Below, in pieces: positions 53,019-61,837 of a stretch of 64,000 nt of DNA (the first letter of the stretch is position 1; each line of letters begins with the position of its first letter). This stretch comes from JAAXHH01 sp965248395. GTDB taxonomy: Bacteria; JAAXHH01. The DNA lies in contig OZ252103.1 of the NCBI GenBank assembly GCA_965248395.1, positions 1,302,001-1,366,000 on the forward strand, in the 5' to 3' direction. The notes beneath the pieces are model-generated. The model worked only from the letters and a program-made list of their open reading frames with translations, was not told the DNA's origin and made no database searches. A program made the translations under genes and the position numbers.

Positions 53019-53816
53019 ATGACGATGGAAATTGCGCCATCCTCGCCGAAAAACGAGCATGAACGACCGTTGATAGCGATTGAGGACGTATCGTTCTGGT
53101 ACGGCCACCATCCCGCGCTGCAACACGTCACCATGTCGATCGATCGCCACGGCATCACGGCGTATATCGGTCCTTCGGGTTGCGGAAAGACGACGTTGCT
53201 TCGGCTGATGAACCGAATGAACGACCTGATACCCCATACCAGGATGACAGGAACGATCAGGATGAACGGAGAGGACATCTACGGTCCAAACGTCGACGTG
53301 ACGCGGCTGCGCCGGCGCGTGGGCATGGTTTTCCAGCAGCCGAACCCTTTCCCCAAGTCGATCTACGAGAATGTAGCCTATGGTCCCCGAATCCATGGTG
53401 TGAAGTCCGGGGGGTTTCTCGACGAGATCGTGGAACGGTGTCTGCGCAGAGCCGTACTTTGGGACGAAGTCCAGGATCAGCTTCAGGAAAGCGCTCTCAG
53501 ACTCTCCGCCGGACAGCAACAGCGGCTCTGCATCGCACGGGCGATCGCGGTCGAACCGGAAGTCCTTCTCATGGACGAACCCTGTTCGTCACTTGATCCG
53601 GTCGCCACGAGCAGGATTGAGGAATTAATGCTTGATCTGAAGAACGATTATACCATTGTTATCGTGACACACAATATGCAACAGGCGGCGCGCGTATCGG
53701 ATTACACCGGGTTCATGCTTACGGGCGAACTGGTGGAAACGGGCGTGACCAACTTGCTGTTCACCACGCCCCGTGACCAGCGTACGGAAGACTACATCAC
53801 GGGCCGGGCAGGATAG
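53019..53816 (+). CDS. pstB: Phosphate ABC transporter ATP-binding protein
   Basis: An ATPase of about 265 residues from ATG 53019 (AAAGGGAA upstream). Walker A GPSGCGKTTLLRLMNRMND, Q-loop VFQQPNPFPKSIYENV (a PstB hallmark), signature LSAGQQQRLCIARAIA (Ala in place of the common second Gly), Walker B VLLMDEPCSSLDP and H-loop VTHNMQQAARVSDYTGFM. The FPKSIYENVAYG and RLMNRMNDLIP motifs separate it from other ABC families. Its membrane partners are not encoded nearby except as the pstA remnant. phoU follows 31 bp later. Confidence 0.95.
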   Translation: MTMEIAPSSPKNEHERPLIAIEDVSFWYGHHPALQHVTMSIDRHGITAYIGPSGCGKTTLLRLMNRMNDLIPHTRMTGTIRMNGEDIYGPNVDVTRLRRRVGMVFQQPNPFPKSIYENVAYGPRIHGVKSGGFLDEIVERCLRRAVLWDEVQDQLQESALRLSAGQQQRLCIARAIAVEPEVLLMDEPCSSLDPVATSRIEELMLDLKNDYTIVIVTHNMQQAARVSDYTGFMLTGELVETGVTNLLFTTPRDQRTEDYITGRAG

Positions 53817-53847
53817 CGCAACCGGGTAGCTTCCATCAAGTGCGATC

Positions 53848-54552
53848 ATGGAAACCCACCTTCAACAACAACTGGAAAACCTGAAATCCGTCCTGCTGAG
53901 CATGGCCGCGCTCGTCGAGGAACAAATCGCCAGGGCGATCACGGCGTTGATGGAGCGCGATGTCGAGTTGTGCGACCAGGTCATCCTCGGCGATCAGCCC
54001 ATCAATGCCATGGAACTGGAGATCGACGAACAGTGTATTCGGTTACTGGCCCTTCAGCACCCCATCGCACGGGATCTCCGCTTTGTTTCTTCCAGCATGA
54101 AGATCACCATCGACCTGGAACGCATGGGGGATATTGCGGTCAACATTGCCAAGAAAACGAAACGACTCGTCGGAATGCCGCTTCTTAAGCCGCTCGTCGA
54201 CATTCCACGAATGGCCGATCTGTCCCAGTCCATGGTAAAGGACAGCCTGAACGCCTTCGTACGAGGCGACGATCAACTGGCCTTGCGGGTATGCGAAAGG
54301 GACGACGAAGTCGATCAGTTTCAGGACCAGATACTCAGGGAACTGCTGACCTGCATGATGGAGGATTCCAGGTCGGTACCCCAGGCCCTGCAATTGATCT
54401 TCATATCCCGCCACATCGAACGGCTCGCCGATCACGCGACGAATATCGCCGAAGGCGTGGTGTATTTTTCAGAAGGACGGGTGATCAAGCATCATGCGTA
54501 TGACGATCCGAATCAGCCACCCACTCGTCGAGAATCCGATGGGCCTGCGTGA
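53848..54552 (+). CDS. phoU: Phosphate signalling protein PhoU
   Basis: A 234-residue all-helical protein with two repeated three-helix bundles, each with an acidic metal-binding motif: ELCDQVILGDQPINAMELEID (about 31-51) and LRVCERDDEVDQFQDQIL (about 148-165). HPIARDLRFVSSSMKI and ISRHIERLADHATNIAEGVVY are conserved PhoU segments. It couples the Pst complex to PhoR. Its 3' end overlaps the convergent dusB by 68 bp. Confidence 0.95.
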   Translation: METHLQQQLENLKSVLLSMAALVEEQIARAITALMERDVELCDQVILGDQPINAMELEIDEQCIRLLALQHPIARDLRFVSSSMKITIDLERMGDIAVNIAKKTKRLVGMPLLKPLVDIPRMADLSQSMVKDSLNAFVRGDDQLALRVCERDDEVDQFQDQILRELLTCMMEDSRSVPQALQLIFISRHIERLADHATNIAEGVVYFSEGRVIKHHAYDDPNQPPTRRESDGPA

Positions 54553-55489
54553 CGGTGTCCACCTGGACGAGGCTGGTTCTCAGGTGAGATGCGTTGGGAA
54601 AGCCCCTGAAGTAGGAAGCGAAGAACTTGCGCATTTCCATCACGCCGACCTTCTCCCCCTTGTACTCCACCATCATGCCCAGGTGATCCCGGGCAAGCTT
54701 GACCCGTTCTGAAAACGACGGCATCAGATCGCCGGAGAATATGTAGGGATTGTCGCGCGCGGCCCGGGCGATCATCACGCCGGCGCAGCCAGTCTCTTTC
54801 ACCATGCGTACCGCGTCCTGGAAGGTGAACACGTCCCCGTTTCCGAAGATCGGCACGGGGGAAACCTCCACGGCCCGGGCGATCCATGACCAGTCGGCGG
54901 TCCCGTTGAATTTCTGGGCCACGGTACGGGCATGTACCGCCACGGCGTGGGCGCCTGAATCCGCGGCGCGTTTCACCACCTCCAGGATGCTGATGTTGTT
55001 GTGGTCCCAGCCCAGCCGCGTCTTGATGATGACGGGAATCGACACCGCGTCGGCCACGCTGCGCACCGCGTTCATCATCCGGTCGATGTCCTTGAGAAAG
55101 GCGGCTCCGGAATCGGAACGCAGGATCTTGGGTACGGAACACCCGAAGTTTATGTCCATGATCTGCGCGCCCCGATCTTCCAGGACCCGCGCCCCTTCCA
55201 CCATGCTGTCGATGTCGTTTCCGTAGATCTGCGCCGCAAGAAGCGACATGCCGGTATCGCGGTAGATATCGGCGTCGCAGAAATTCATCATCTGCAGCGT
55301 CTTCGGATTCTCGTGGAGAATGGCGTTGCAGTTGATGAACTCCACCCCGACCATGCGCGCGCCCATTTTCGCGCAGATCAACCGGAAAGGCCAGTTGCTG
55401 ATGCCGGCCATGGGCGCCAGCGTAAGGATCGGCATGCCCGGTCGAAGCGAAGTGATGCGATAGCGCCCCACGGCGATTTCGTGCATCAT
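54485..55489 (-). CDS. dusB: tRNA-dihydrouridine synthase B
   Basis: A flavoenzyme of about 334 residues reducing uridines in tRNA. Signature LTLAPMAGISNWPFRLICAKMGA near the N-terminus, MDINFGCSVPKI, VIIKTRLGWDHNN, AVAVHARTVAQKFNGTADW (catalytic context) and PIFGNGDVFTFQDA. The usual NxGCP reads NFGCS, so the Cys is kept but the following Pro is Ser. The start is uncertain: ATG 55489 matches the usual N-terminus; a longer frame to 55597 adds about 36 non-conserved residues and begins with TTG. Confidence 0.93.
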   Translation of the reverse strand: MMHEIAVGRYRITSLRPGMPILTLAPMAGISNWPFRLICAKMGARMVGVEFINCNAILHENPKTLQMMNFCDADIYRDTGMSLLAAQIYGNDIDSMVEGARVLEDRGAQIMDINFGCSVPKILRSDSGAAFLKDIDRMMNAVRSVADAVSIPVIIKTRLGWDHNNISILEVVKRAADSGAHAVAVHARTVAQKFNGTADWSWIARAVEVSPVPIFGNGDVFTFQDAVRMVKETGCAGVMIARAARDNPYIFSGDLMPSFSERVKLARDHLGMMVEYKGEKVGVMEMRKFFASYFRGFPNASHLRTSLVQVDTVTQAHRILDEWVADSDRHTHDA

Positions 55490-55699
55490 GATGTCGAGAC
55501 GGCTCCGCGTGTTTCCTTTGACGTTGACAACCGCAAACTGTGCGGGTAGATTTGTGCCCTGACTGGTTACCCGCGTTGAAGTTAAGTCGAAATCCAACTT
55601 TGTCGCAAGTTGTTTGTCTTCCGCGCAAGGTTCTGCAACCCCCGTGCACCGGGTTCCGCAACCTCACAGGACACCTGGATAACATAGGAGCGTGCCATC
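55490..55699. other. Intergenic region between dusB and cupin gene
   Basis: 210 bp holding the divergent starts. A GGAG lies 9 bases before the cupin start. No promoter or RNA gene was recognised. Confidence 0.4.
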
Positions 55700-56017
55700 A
55701 TGCCGGTGGCGTTCATACCGGATCAGAAGCGGTTTTCGAAAGAGAAGTTCCAGAAGGTCAATCTCTTCGATACGGAACGCATGTTCTGCGATATCTACTG
55801 TTTCGAACCGGGACAGGAACAGAAGGCCCACAGTCACGCCGAAAACGACAAGATCTACTACGTGCTGGAAGGCGCTGGAGTTTTCACGGTCGGCGACGAA
55901 TCGATAGAAGGCGTTCCGGGAACGGCGATACTGTGTCCGCCCGGGGTGGACCACGGCGTGCTCAACACGGGCGACGACCGGCTGGTGGTGCTGGTTTTCA
56001 TGGCGCCCCATCCGTGA
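55700..56017 (+). CDS. Cupin-domain protein
   Basis: A 105-residue single-domain cupin. Motif 1 with metal ligands: PGQEQKAHSHAENDKIYYVLEG (His-x-His...Glu-like spacing). Motif 2: PGTAILCPPGVDHGVLNTG, with its His. Single-domain cupins of this size bind a metal and act as small-molecule isomerases, dioxygenases or storage proteins; no substrate can be assigned. The next gene follows 100 bp later on the same strand. Confidence 0.85.
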   Translation: MPVAFIPDQKRFSKEKFQKVNLFDTERMFCDIYCFEPGQEQKAHSHAENDKIYYVLEGAGVFTVGDESIEGVPGTAILCPPGVDHGVLNTGDDRLVVLVFMAPHP

Positions 56018-56117
56018 ACCGAGTGGATACGGGAGGCTTGCGCCGGTAAGCCGGTTTCGTGCCTTGCGAGAAACCGGGCAGCCCACATACCGGGAAACGC
56101 CTGTAGGAGTATCCCTC

Positions 56118-57290
56118 GTGGAACGATTCATCAGGACCTGTGTTTTTATCGCCGCAGTGCTATTGGCCGTATTTCGTTGCAGTTTCGCCAGCGGACAGAA
56201 ACCTGCCGGGGAACCGGAAGCGGATTCGTTTCCGGGTCACTTCGAAATCGGCGGCGTCGTTGAACTGTCGGCCTCCTACGAGTTTCCATACGAGGGCGGA
56301 AGTAACACGGCCACGGCGGCCGGACAGTTGGAACTCGGAGTCGGCGTCGAACTGCACAAATGGATCGGTACCGAAGTCAATTGGATTCACGAACATGAAG
56401 ACGAGGAAAACAGAGAGGACGAGGGGTACAATCTGGGGTTCTTCACGGCCACGGTAGTCATCGGGCCGCAAGAAGGATGGTGGTGGCTGAAAGGCGGCAT
56501 GCAGTTCCTGCCTTTTACGCTGTTCGAGCTGGCCAACGTGCACACGGTCCACGAACCGACCATAGGACCGTTCAAATCCGCCGCGATCGTGGATCCGATG
56601 TCATACGAGTACGGCAAAAAAAGAGAAAAGTCGCTGCAGGTGGGGCTTTCACTGGGACCGTTCGAGGGAAACGTCTACGGTTACTATGGAGACGACCAGC
56701 GCTCGAACGATCCCAGGGCGGGTTTCGGCGCCGCGGTCGGGTACAGGAAGACGACGGACGACGAGTCCGAAGTCGCGGTCAACCTGTCGTATATTGATGA
56801 TCTGGGCACCCTGGACAGTTTTCAGGAGGGCGTTTTCGAGCACGACGGGTCGGTCAGGGAAGAAGGACACGAGCCGTCCGCGGTTAGTAACGACGAAAGC
56901 GTACCTGGCTGGGCGGCGGCCACTCAACTGTCCTTACGCGATATCTGGATTGTAGGGGAATATATGATCGCACAGAAACGATTCGGACAGGAGGTGCTGG
57001 AATTCTCGGGCCGTGGCTCCCGTCCTTCCGCGTGGATGCTCGAGGCTGGCTACGGGTGGGAACTGGCCGGCCGGCCGGGAGACATTGCGCTGGGTTACCA
57101 TGGATCGTCTGAAGCGATTGATCTCGATCTACCTTCGTCGAGATACGTCGCGGTGCTGAATATCGGTTTGTGGAAGGAGGTGTTAACCGGCACCTTCGAA
57201 TGGGTATACAATCGAGACTACGGAAGGGCCTACGACGGTACCGGCGAGAGTTCGAACACATACATCCTTCAACTGGGCATTGCATTCTGA
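56118..57290 (+). CDS. Outer-membrane beta-barrel protein, LbtU-like porin
   Basis: About 390 residues from GTG 56118 (GTAGGAG 8 bases upstream). Signal peptide IRTCVFIAAVLLAVFRCSFASG; then alternating amphipathic strands ending in an aromatic C-terminus (YILQLGIAF), typical of outer-membrane barrels. FLPFTLFELANVHTVHEP and SAAIVDPMSYEYGKKREKSLQVGL recall the siderophore-porin LbtU family (FG-fe...sDPltxelgexre pattern). The barrel call is firm, the LbtU link moderate. Possible roles are siderophore or small-anion uptake. Confidence 0.65.
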   Translation: MERFIRTCVFIAAVLLAVFRCSFASGQKPAGEPEADSFPGHFEIGGVVELSASYEFPYEGGSNTATAAGQLELGVGVELHKWIGTEVNWIHEHEDEENREDEGYNLGFFTATVVIGPQEGWWWLKGGMQFLPFTLFELANVHTVHEPTIGPFKSAAIVDPMSYEYGKKREKSLQVGLSLGPFEGNVYGYYGDDQRSNDPRAGFGAAVGYRKTTDDESEVAVNLSYIDDLGTLDSFQEGVFEHDGSVREEGHEPSAVSNDESVPGWAAATQLSLRDIWIVGEYMIAQKRFGQEVLEFSGRGSRPSAWMLEAGYGWELAGRPGDIALGYHGSSEAIDLDLPSSRYVAVLNIGLWKEVLTGTFEWVYNRDYGRAYDGTGESSNTYILQLGIAF

Positions 57291-57330
57291 CGGACACGGC
57301 CGGATGGATGAGGGCAAAAGAGGAGCTGGA

Positions 57331-57585
57331 TCAACGTCCGACTACGCCATCGCCGAACGGGGTGGTCGGTATATGCCGCTCGTTCAGGGCATGACCCAGG
57401 CGGGAGAGTCCTTCAGGGTCTCCCCAGGCCAGGACGGATTTGCCAGCGCGCGTTTCATCAAGCACCCGGCTGATGCAACGGTTGAAGAACGGTTTGGCCG
57501 GAAACATCACGGTAACCCGGTCCGAGTCTCCCCGGCTCCACTTGAACACCCTGTTGCCTTCGAATCCGCGGTAAATCAAGACCAT
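57331..57585 (-). CDS. Small hypothetical protein
   Basis: An 84-residue frame starting MVLIYRGFEGNRVFKWSRGD, with AAAGGGG 6 bases upstream and a full sigma-70 promoter at 57627-57655 just before it, so it is probably real. Mixed alpha/beta composition, no membrane segment, no recognised family. It ends 40 bp from the 3' end of the convergent porin gene. Confidence 0.6.
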   Translation of the reverse strand: MVLIYRGFEGNRVFKWSRGDSDRVTVMFPAKPFFNRCISRVLDETRAGKSVLAWGDPEGLSRLGHALNERHIPTTPFGDGVVGR

Positions 57586-57626
57586 ATTCTACCCCTTTCC
57601 GAAAGCATCCCCGAATAACTAAACAT

Positions 57627-57655
57627 AAGATAAGCATAAACCGGCTATTTGTCAA
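57627..57655 (-). promoter_or_regulatory. Sigma-70 promoter for the small gene
   Basis: On the minus strand TTGACA (57655-57650), 17-base spacer, TATCTT (57632-57627), about 40 bp before the start at 57585. Confidence 0.6.
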
Positions 57656-57869
57656 CTTTATGTCGGTTTTTTTATGTTTTGAGATTCGGCAAAACACCGC
57701 GTTTCGTGCCTGGATTCCGTCCCGCGCAAGGTAAAATCAAGCGTCTGAATGCGAAATCCGAAGAAACGGGTACCTCGATGCTGTTCATCCTAACAGTCGG
57801 AAAAGGGAAGAAAAACCCGAAGAAAACGTACGGATCCGGCTCCTTTGCAACCAGGTCCTCCCCCCGAGG

Positions 57870-58394
57870 TCATCCTCCTTGTGGTTTCGCCATGATGGCG
57901 CCGCAGTGCTTGCAGGTACGATGTTCTTCGCTTCCGAAAAACCGGTTCATGACGGGGGGCAACTGGCTGACGATGTCCTCCAGCTCGAAATGTTCCTCGT
58001 AGAGTTTCTCTCCGCAGCTTTCACAAAACCACATGAAGCCATCGATTTCACGGCTTCTTCGCTTGGTTTCCATGACCAGGCCCACGGTGTTGGCCGGTCT
58101 CTGGGGCGAGTGGGGCACACCGGGCGGCAGCAGGAAGATCTCGCCTTCGCGTATAGGGATGTCCACCGGTTTCCCGTCGTCGATGATCTTCAGGACGATA
58201 TCGCCCTCCACCTGGTAGAAGAACTCTTCGCCCTCGTTGAAATGGTAGTCCTTGCGGGCGTTCGGTCCCCCGACGACCATGACGATGAAATCCTCCGCTT
58301 CCGTGTATACGCATTGGTTGCCGACCGGCGGTTTTAGCAGGTGTCTGTGTTCGTCGATCCAGGTTTTGAAATTGAATGGAGCCGTTACCGGCAT
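57870..58394 (-). CDS. nbaC: 3-hydroxyanthranilate 3,4-dioxygenase
   Basis: A 174-residue non-heme Fe(II) cupin enzyme opening the ring of 3-hydroxyanthranilate. AAGGAGG lies 7 bases before ATG. Iron ligands: KDYHFNEGEEFFYQVEGD (His and Glu) and PPGVPHSPQRP (His). The bacterial C-terminal rubredoxin-like Cys4 site is present: WFCESCGE and CKHCGAI. It is last in the minus-strand kynurenine operon, 16 bp after the RidA gene. Confidence 0.96.
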   Translation of the reverse strand: MPVTAPFNFKTWIDEHRHLLKPPVGNQCVYTEAEDFIVMVVGGPNARKDYHFNEGEEFFYQVEGDIVLKIIDDGKPVDIPIREGEIFLLPPGVPHSPQRPANTVGLVMETKRRSREIDGFMWFCESCGEKLYEEHFELEDIVSQLPPVMNRFFGSEEHRTCKHCGAIMAKPQGG

Positions 58395-58410
58395 GATCGA
58401 ACCTCCTTGT

Positions 58411-58824
58411 TCAAATGGTGGCGATGCATTTCAGTTCAATGGCGATTTTAGTGGGTAGCCGCGAAACGCCGACGGTGGTGCGGCAAGGCTGGTTGTCCCT
58501 GAAATACTCGCGGTAGATGTGGTTGAACACCGCGAAGTCCTTTTCCATATCGGTGAGGTACACGGTGATGTCCACGAGGTTTTCCCAGCTGCTTCCCGCG
58601 TCTTCGAGAATGTACCGGACGTTCCGGAAGACCGAGTGACACTGTTCCTCGATGTCATAGGACACGATCTCGCCATCCGGACCGAGGGTAACGCCCGGAA
58701 TAGACTGCTGGCCCCTGCTGCGGGGTCCGATGCCCGAAAGAAACAGCAGGTTGCCCACGCGGCGGGCATGGGGATAGGGTCCCACCGGTAAGGGAGCGCG
58801 TTCGGAGTGATGATCCTGGCTCAA
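58411..58824 (-). CDS. RidA-family protein, probable 2-aminomuconate deaminase
   Basis: A 137-residue RidA/YjgF protein. TTG start at 58824 with GGAGG 6 bases upstream. It begins ERAPLPVGPYPHARRVGNLLFLSGIGPR, with the extended SIPGVTLGPDGEIVSYDIEEQC segment typical of 2-aminomuconate deaminases, and has the RidA Arg in NQPCRTTVGVSRLP. In the operon it would convert 2-aminomuconate to 4-oxalocrotonate and ammonia. The assignment beyond RidA rests on this context. Confidence 0.85.
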   Translation of the reverse strand: MSQDHHSERAPLPVGPYPHARRVGNLLFLSGIGPRSRGQQSIPGVTLGPDGEIVSYDIEEQCHSVFRNVRYILEDAGSSWENLVDITVYLTDMEKDFAVFNHIYREYFRDNQPCRTTVGVSRLPTKIAIELKCIATI

Positions 58825-58840
58825 GCGCGGCCTCCGGGTT

Positions 58841-60280
58841 CTACATTTTTATGCATACGTTCTTGGGCTCCGTGAAGAAGCGCAGGGCCTCGAAACCGCC
58901 TTCGCGGCCCAGCCCCGATTGTTTCATGCCGCCGAAGGGCGTGCGGAGGTCACGCAGCATCCAGCAGTTGATCCAGATAATGCCGGCGTGCAGGCGCTCG
59001 GCGACGCGATGGGCCCGTCCCAGGTTGTCGGTCCACAGCATGGCGGCGAGGCCGTATGACGTACCGTTGGCCTGGGCTACAACCTCCTCTTCGGAATCGA
59101 AGGGCAGGAGAGACACGACGGGACCGAAGATCTCTTCCTGGTTGGTCCGGCAGTCCGGCGGCAGGCCTTCGATCACGGTCGGCGCCACGAACCATCCGTC
59201 CCGGCACCGCCCGTCTTCCCGCACCCGGTGCCCGCCGCAGAGGATCCGTCCGCCTTCGTTCCTTGCCAGTTCGATGTAGGACAGGATCTTGTCCATATGG
59301 GCCTCGGACACCACGGCGCCTAGACGGTTGCCGGCGGACCTTGGATCGCCGACGGTCAGTTGCCGGGTCCGCTCGACGAAATCGTCTCGAAAGGTCTCGT
59401 AAAGGGGTCTTTCGACGAATATCCGTGGACCGCACAGGCAAATCTCGCCCTGGTTGGAGAATGAAGACAACAGGGCGGTCTGCAGCGTATCCTCGTAGGG
59501 GCAGTCCGCAAAGACTATATTGGGATTTTTGCCGCCCATTTCGAGGGATACCCGCTTGAAGCGCGGCGCGGCCGCGGCCGCGATTTTCCTGCCCGTGTCC
59601 GTTCCACCCGTAAAGGATACGACCGGGATCCGGGGATGGTCCGCCACGGCCGCCCCGGCCTTGTGCCCGTAGCCGTGCACGATGTTCAACACGCCGGCGG
59701 GCAGTCCGGCTTCCACGCAGATCCTGGACAGCAGGAACGCGGTGGTGGGCGTGAGTTCCGACGGTTTTCCGATCACGCAGTTGCCGGCGGCCAGCGCCGG
59801 CGCGATCTTCCACGTCAGCAGGTACAGCGGCAGGTTCCAGGGTGATATGCAACCGGCTATTCCGATCGGCGTGCGCAGGGTGTAGTTGAGCGCGGTGGAG
59901 CCCATGGCGTGGGATTCGCTGGAGAAGTGCTCGATGGCCGTGGCGTAGAACCGGAAATTGCTCGCGGCCCGGGGAATGTCCACGGTTTCGGCCAGCGTGA
60001 CCGGTTTACCCGTGTCGTCGGATTCCGCACTGGCCAGTTCTTCCCGTCTTTCTTCGATCAGGTCGGCGACGCGGAGTAGATACCGGGAACGCGCCTGGAC
60101 GGACAGGGACGACCACGCGGGAAAGGCATTTTCCGCCGCATTTACCGCTTCGTCAACGTCCCGCGCGTCGGAATCGGGAATCTTTCCCAACACGGTGGCC
60201 GTGGCGGGATCGAGGTTGTCCAGGTAACCGCCGCCGACCGGTTCACGCAGATCGCCGTCGATGTAATTGAGTACATGCAT
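58841..60280 (-). CDS. Aldehyde dehydrogenase, probable 2-aminomuconate 6-semialdehyde dehydrogenase
   Basis: About 479 residues from ATG 60280, matching HVLNYIDGDLREP, the usual beginning of (hydroxy/amino)muconic-semialdehyde dehydrogenases. SPWNLPLYLLTWKIAPALAAGN, FTGGTDTGRKIA, LEMGGKNPNIVF (general-base Glu) and SNQGEICLCGPRIFVE (catalytic Cys) are present, as is WINCWMLRDLRTPFGGMKQSG, seen in this subfamily. The start has no clear ribosome-binding site. It lies 16 bp before the RidA gene. Confidence 0.92.
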   Translation of the reverse strand: MHVLNYIDGDLREPVGGGYLDNLDPATATVLGKIPDSDARDVDEAVNAAENAFPAWSSLSVQARSRYLLRVADLIEERREELASAESDDTGKPVTLAETVDIPRAASNFRFYATAIEHFSSESHAMGSTALNYTLRTPIGIAGCISPWNLPLYLLTWKIAPALAAGNCVIGKPSELTPTTAFLLSRICVEAGLPAGVLNIVHGYGHKAGAAVADHPRIPVVSFTGGTDTGRKIAAAAAPRFKRVSLEMGGKNPNIVFADCPYEDTLQTALLSSFSNQGEICLCGPRIFVERPLYETFRDDFVERTRQLTVGDPRSAGNRLGAVVSEAHMDKILSYIELARNEGGRILCGGHRVREDGRCRDGWFVAPTVIEGLPPDCRTNQEEIFGPVVSLLPFDSEEEVVAQANGTSYGLAAMLWTDNLGRAHRVAERLHAGIIWINCWMLRDLRTPFGGMKQSGLGREGGFEALRFFTEPKNVCIKM

Positions 60281-60435
60281 TTTGCAGTGAAAATCGCCGG
60301 AGATGTCGAAGTGGAAGCGTGTGGTCTGTAGCACTGCGTAAGGTTAAATGTAATGTAGACTTACCCGCATAGCCTGTCAAGCCGGCGGGAGGTTGTCCAT
60401 CCCGGCTGCCATCCCGTGTTTCGGATAACTTCCGG

Positions 60436-61815
60436 TCAGTGGGTGCCAAGCCGCTCCTTCACCAGGCGGTCGGCCCGGTTCCAGTCGACCTGGTCCTCGG
60501 AGGAAGCCGCCGCGCACAATTCCCGGAGGATTTCATCCTGGATTTCACCCCGGTGCAGAGCCTCGGTATAGGGCATCCGGTGGAACGACACCATGGAGTA
60601 CCGCGGGATGAATACGTCGGGAAACCGCCTTTCAAGCAGGAATCCCACCTTCTGCTTGATTTGAAAGGCGGGATCGTTCACGAGGTCGCGCATCTCCACG
60701 TAATTGGCCAGCGCCATGTCGGCGATGGCATCCGTGTTTTCCTTTCTGCGCCGTCCGAACAATTCGAAAATACGCGCCCAGTCCGGCCAGTAGGCTTCGA
60801 TACACTCGTCCAGGATGGTACAGTCTTCGAAGGCGCAGTTCATGCCCTGTCCGAAGAAGGGCACGATGGCGTGGGCGGCGTCGCCGAGCAGCAGCACCTT
60901 GTCCTCGTAATGCCAGGGAAAGCACTTCAGCGTGACCAGCGATCCCGTGGGATTGTTGCGGAACAGCGTGGTAAGATCGGGCATCAATGCCGTGGCGTCG
61001 GGGAACTGTTGCGAGAAAAAACTCCGTACCTTCTCCGGGGTTACCAGGGTGTCGAAGCTGTATTCGCCTTCGTGGGGAAAGAACAGGGTGCATGTAAAAC
61101 TGCCGTCCAGGTTGGGCAGGGCGATGAGCATGTACAGCCCCCGGGGCCAGATATGCAAAGCGTTCGGCGGCATCCGGAACGATCCGTTCGGTCCGGACGG
61201 AATGGTCAGTTCCTTGTAGCCGTGGGTCAGGAACTGCTGGGAGAGGTCGAATCGCCCGGCGTTCATCATGGCGGTTCGGATGGCCGACGCGGAGCCGTCG
61301 ACGCCGATGATCCTTTTAGGCCTCAGGGAGTGCACGTGATTGGTCGCGTCGTCCCGGATGTACAGCACGCCGGTACGGAATTCCAACCCGGCACACCGGG
61401 CGTTGAAATGAAACCTTACACCGTCCTCTCGCTCCGCGGCGTTCATCAGGGTCCGGTTCAATTCTCCCCGGGAGACGGAATAGATGACCTCGTCGTCCTT
61501 CTGGCCGTAAGGTTGAAAACCCAGGTCTCCCGCAAGGGGATGGATCATCCGTCCCGCCATGGGGATGGCCATTTCGAGAATCTCATCCTGGAGTCCGACC
61601 TGGTCCAGGGCGTGGATGCCCCGGATGGACATGGCCAGGTTGATCGACCGGCCGGCTTTGCCCGAGCCTGTTGATTCACGCCGGATATCGGGCCGCTTTT
61701 CGTACACTTCGACCCTGAATCCCCGCCTGGCGAGAAAGATCGCCAGTAGCGAACCAGCCAGGCCCGCGCCCACCAGGGTGATGGTTTCTCTGAAGCCGCC
61801 CATGTGCATATTCAT
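60436..61815 (-). CDS. kmo: Kynurenine 3-monooxygenase
   Basis: A 459-residue FAD enzyme hydroxylating L-kynurenine to 3-hydroxykynurenine. FAD-binding TLVGAGLAGSLLAIFLARRG, EKRPDIR, GRSINLAMSIRGIHAL, the substrate Arg/DG region with GVDGSASAIRTAM, and LLGDAAHAIVPFFGQGMNCAFEDC. The hydrophobic C-terminal membrane anchor of eukaryotic KMO is absent, as in bacteria. Any of three ATGs within the first five codons could be the start. A 155-bp gap separates it from the dehydrogenase downstream. Confidence 0.97.
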   Translation of the reverse strand: MNMHMGGFRETITLVGAGLAGSLLAIFLARRGFRVEVYEKRPDIRRESTGSGKAGRSINLAMSIRGIHALDQVGLQDEILEMAIPMAGRMIHPLAGDLGFQPYGQKDDEVIYSVSRGELNRTLMNAAEREDGVRFHFNARCAGLEFRTGVLYIRDDATNHVHSLRPKRIIGVDGSASAIRTAMMNAGRFDLSQQFLTHGYKELTIPSGPNGSFRMPPNALHIWPRGLYMLIALPNLDGSFTCTLFFPHEGEYSFDTLVTPEKVRSFFSQQFPDATALMPDLTTLFRNNPTGSLVTLKCFPWHYEDKVLLLGDAAHAIVPFFGQGMNCAFEDCTILDECIEAYWPDWARIFELFGRRRKENTDAIADMALANYVEMRDLVNDPAFQIKQKVGFLLERRFPDVFIPRYSMVSFHRMPYTEALHRGEIQDEILRELCAAASSEDQVDWNRADRLVKERLGTH

Positions 61816-61837
61816 GGGGTAAGGGGCGGTCGGACGG

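Noticed and set aside
53019..53816. PstB as a broken gene because of LSAGQ
   Set aside because: Ala at this signature position occurs in working ABC proteins and all other motifs are intact.
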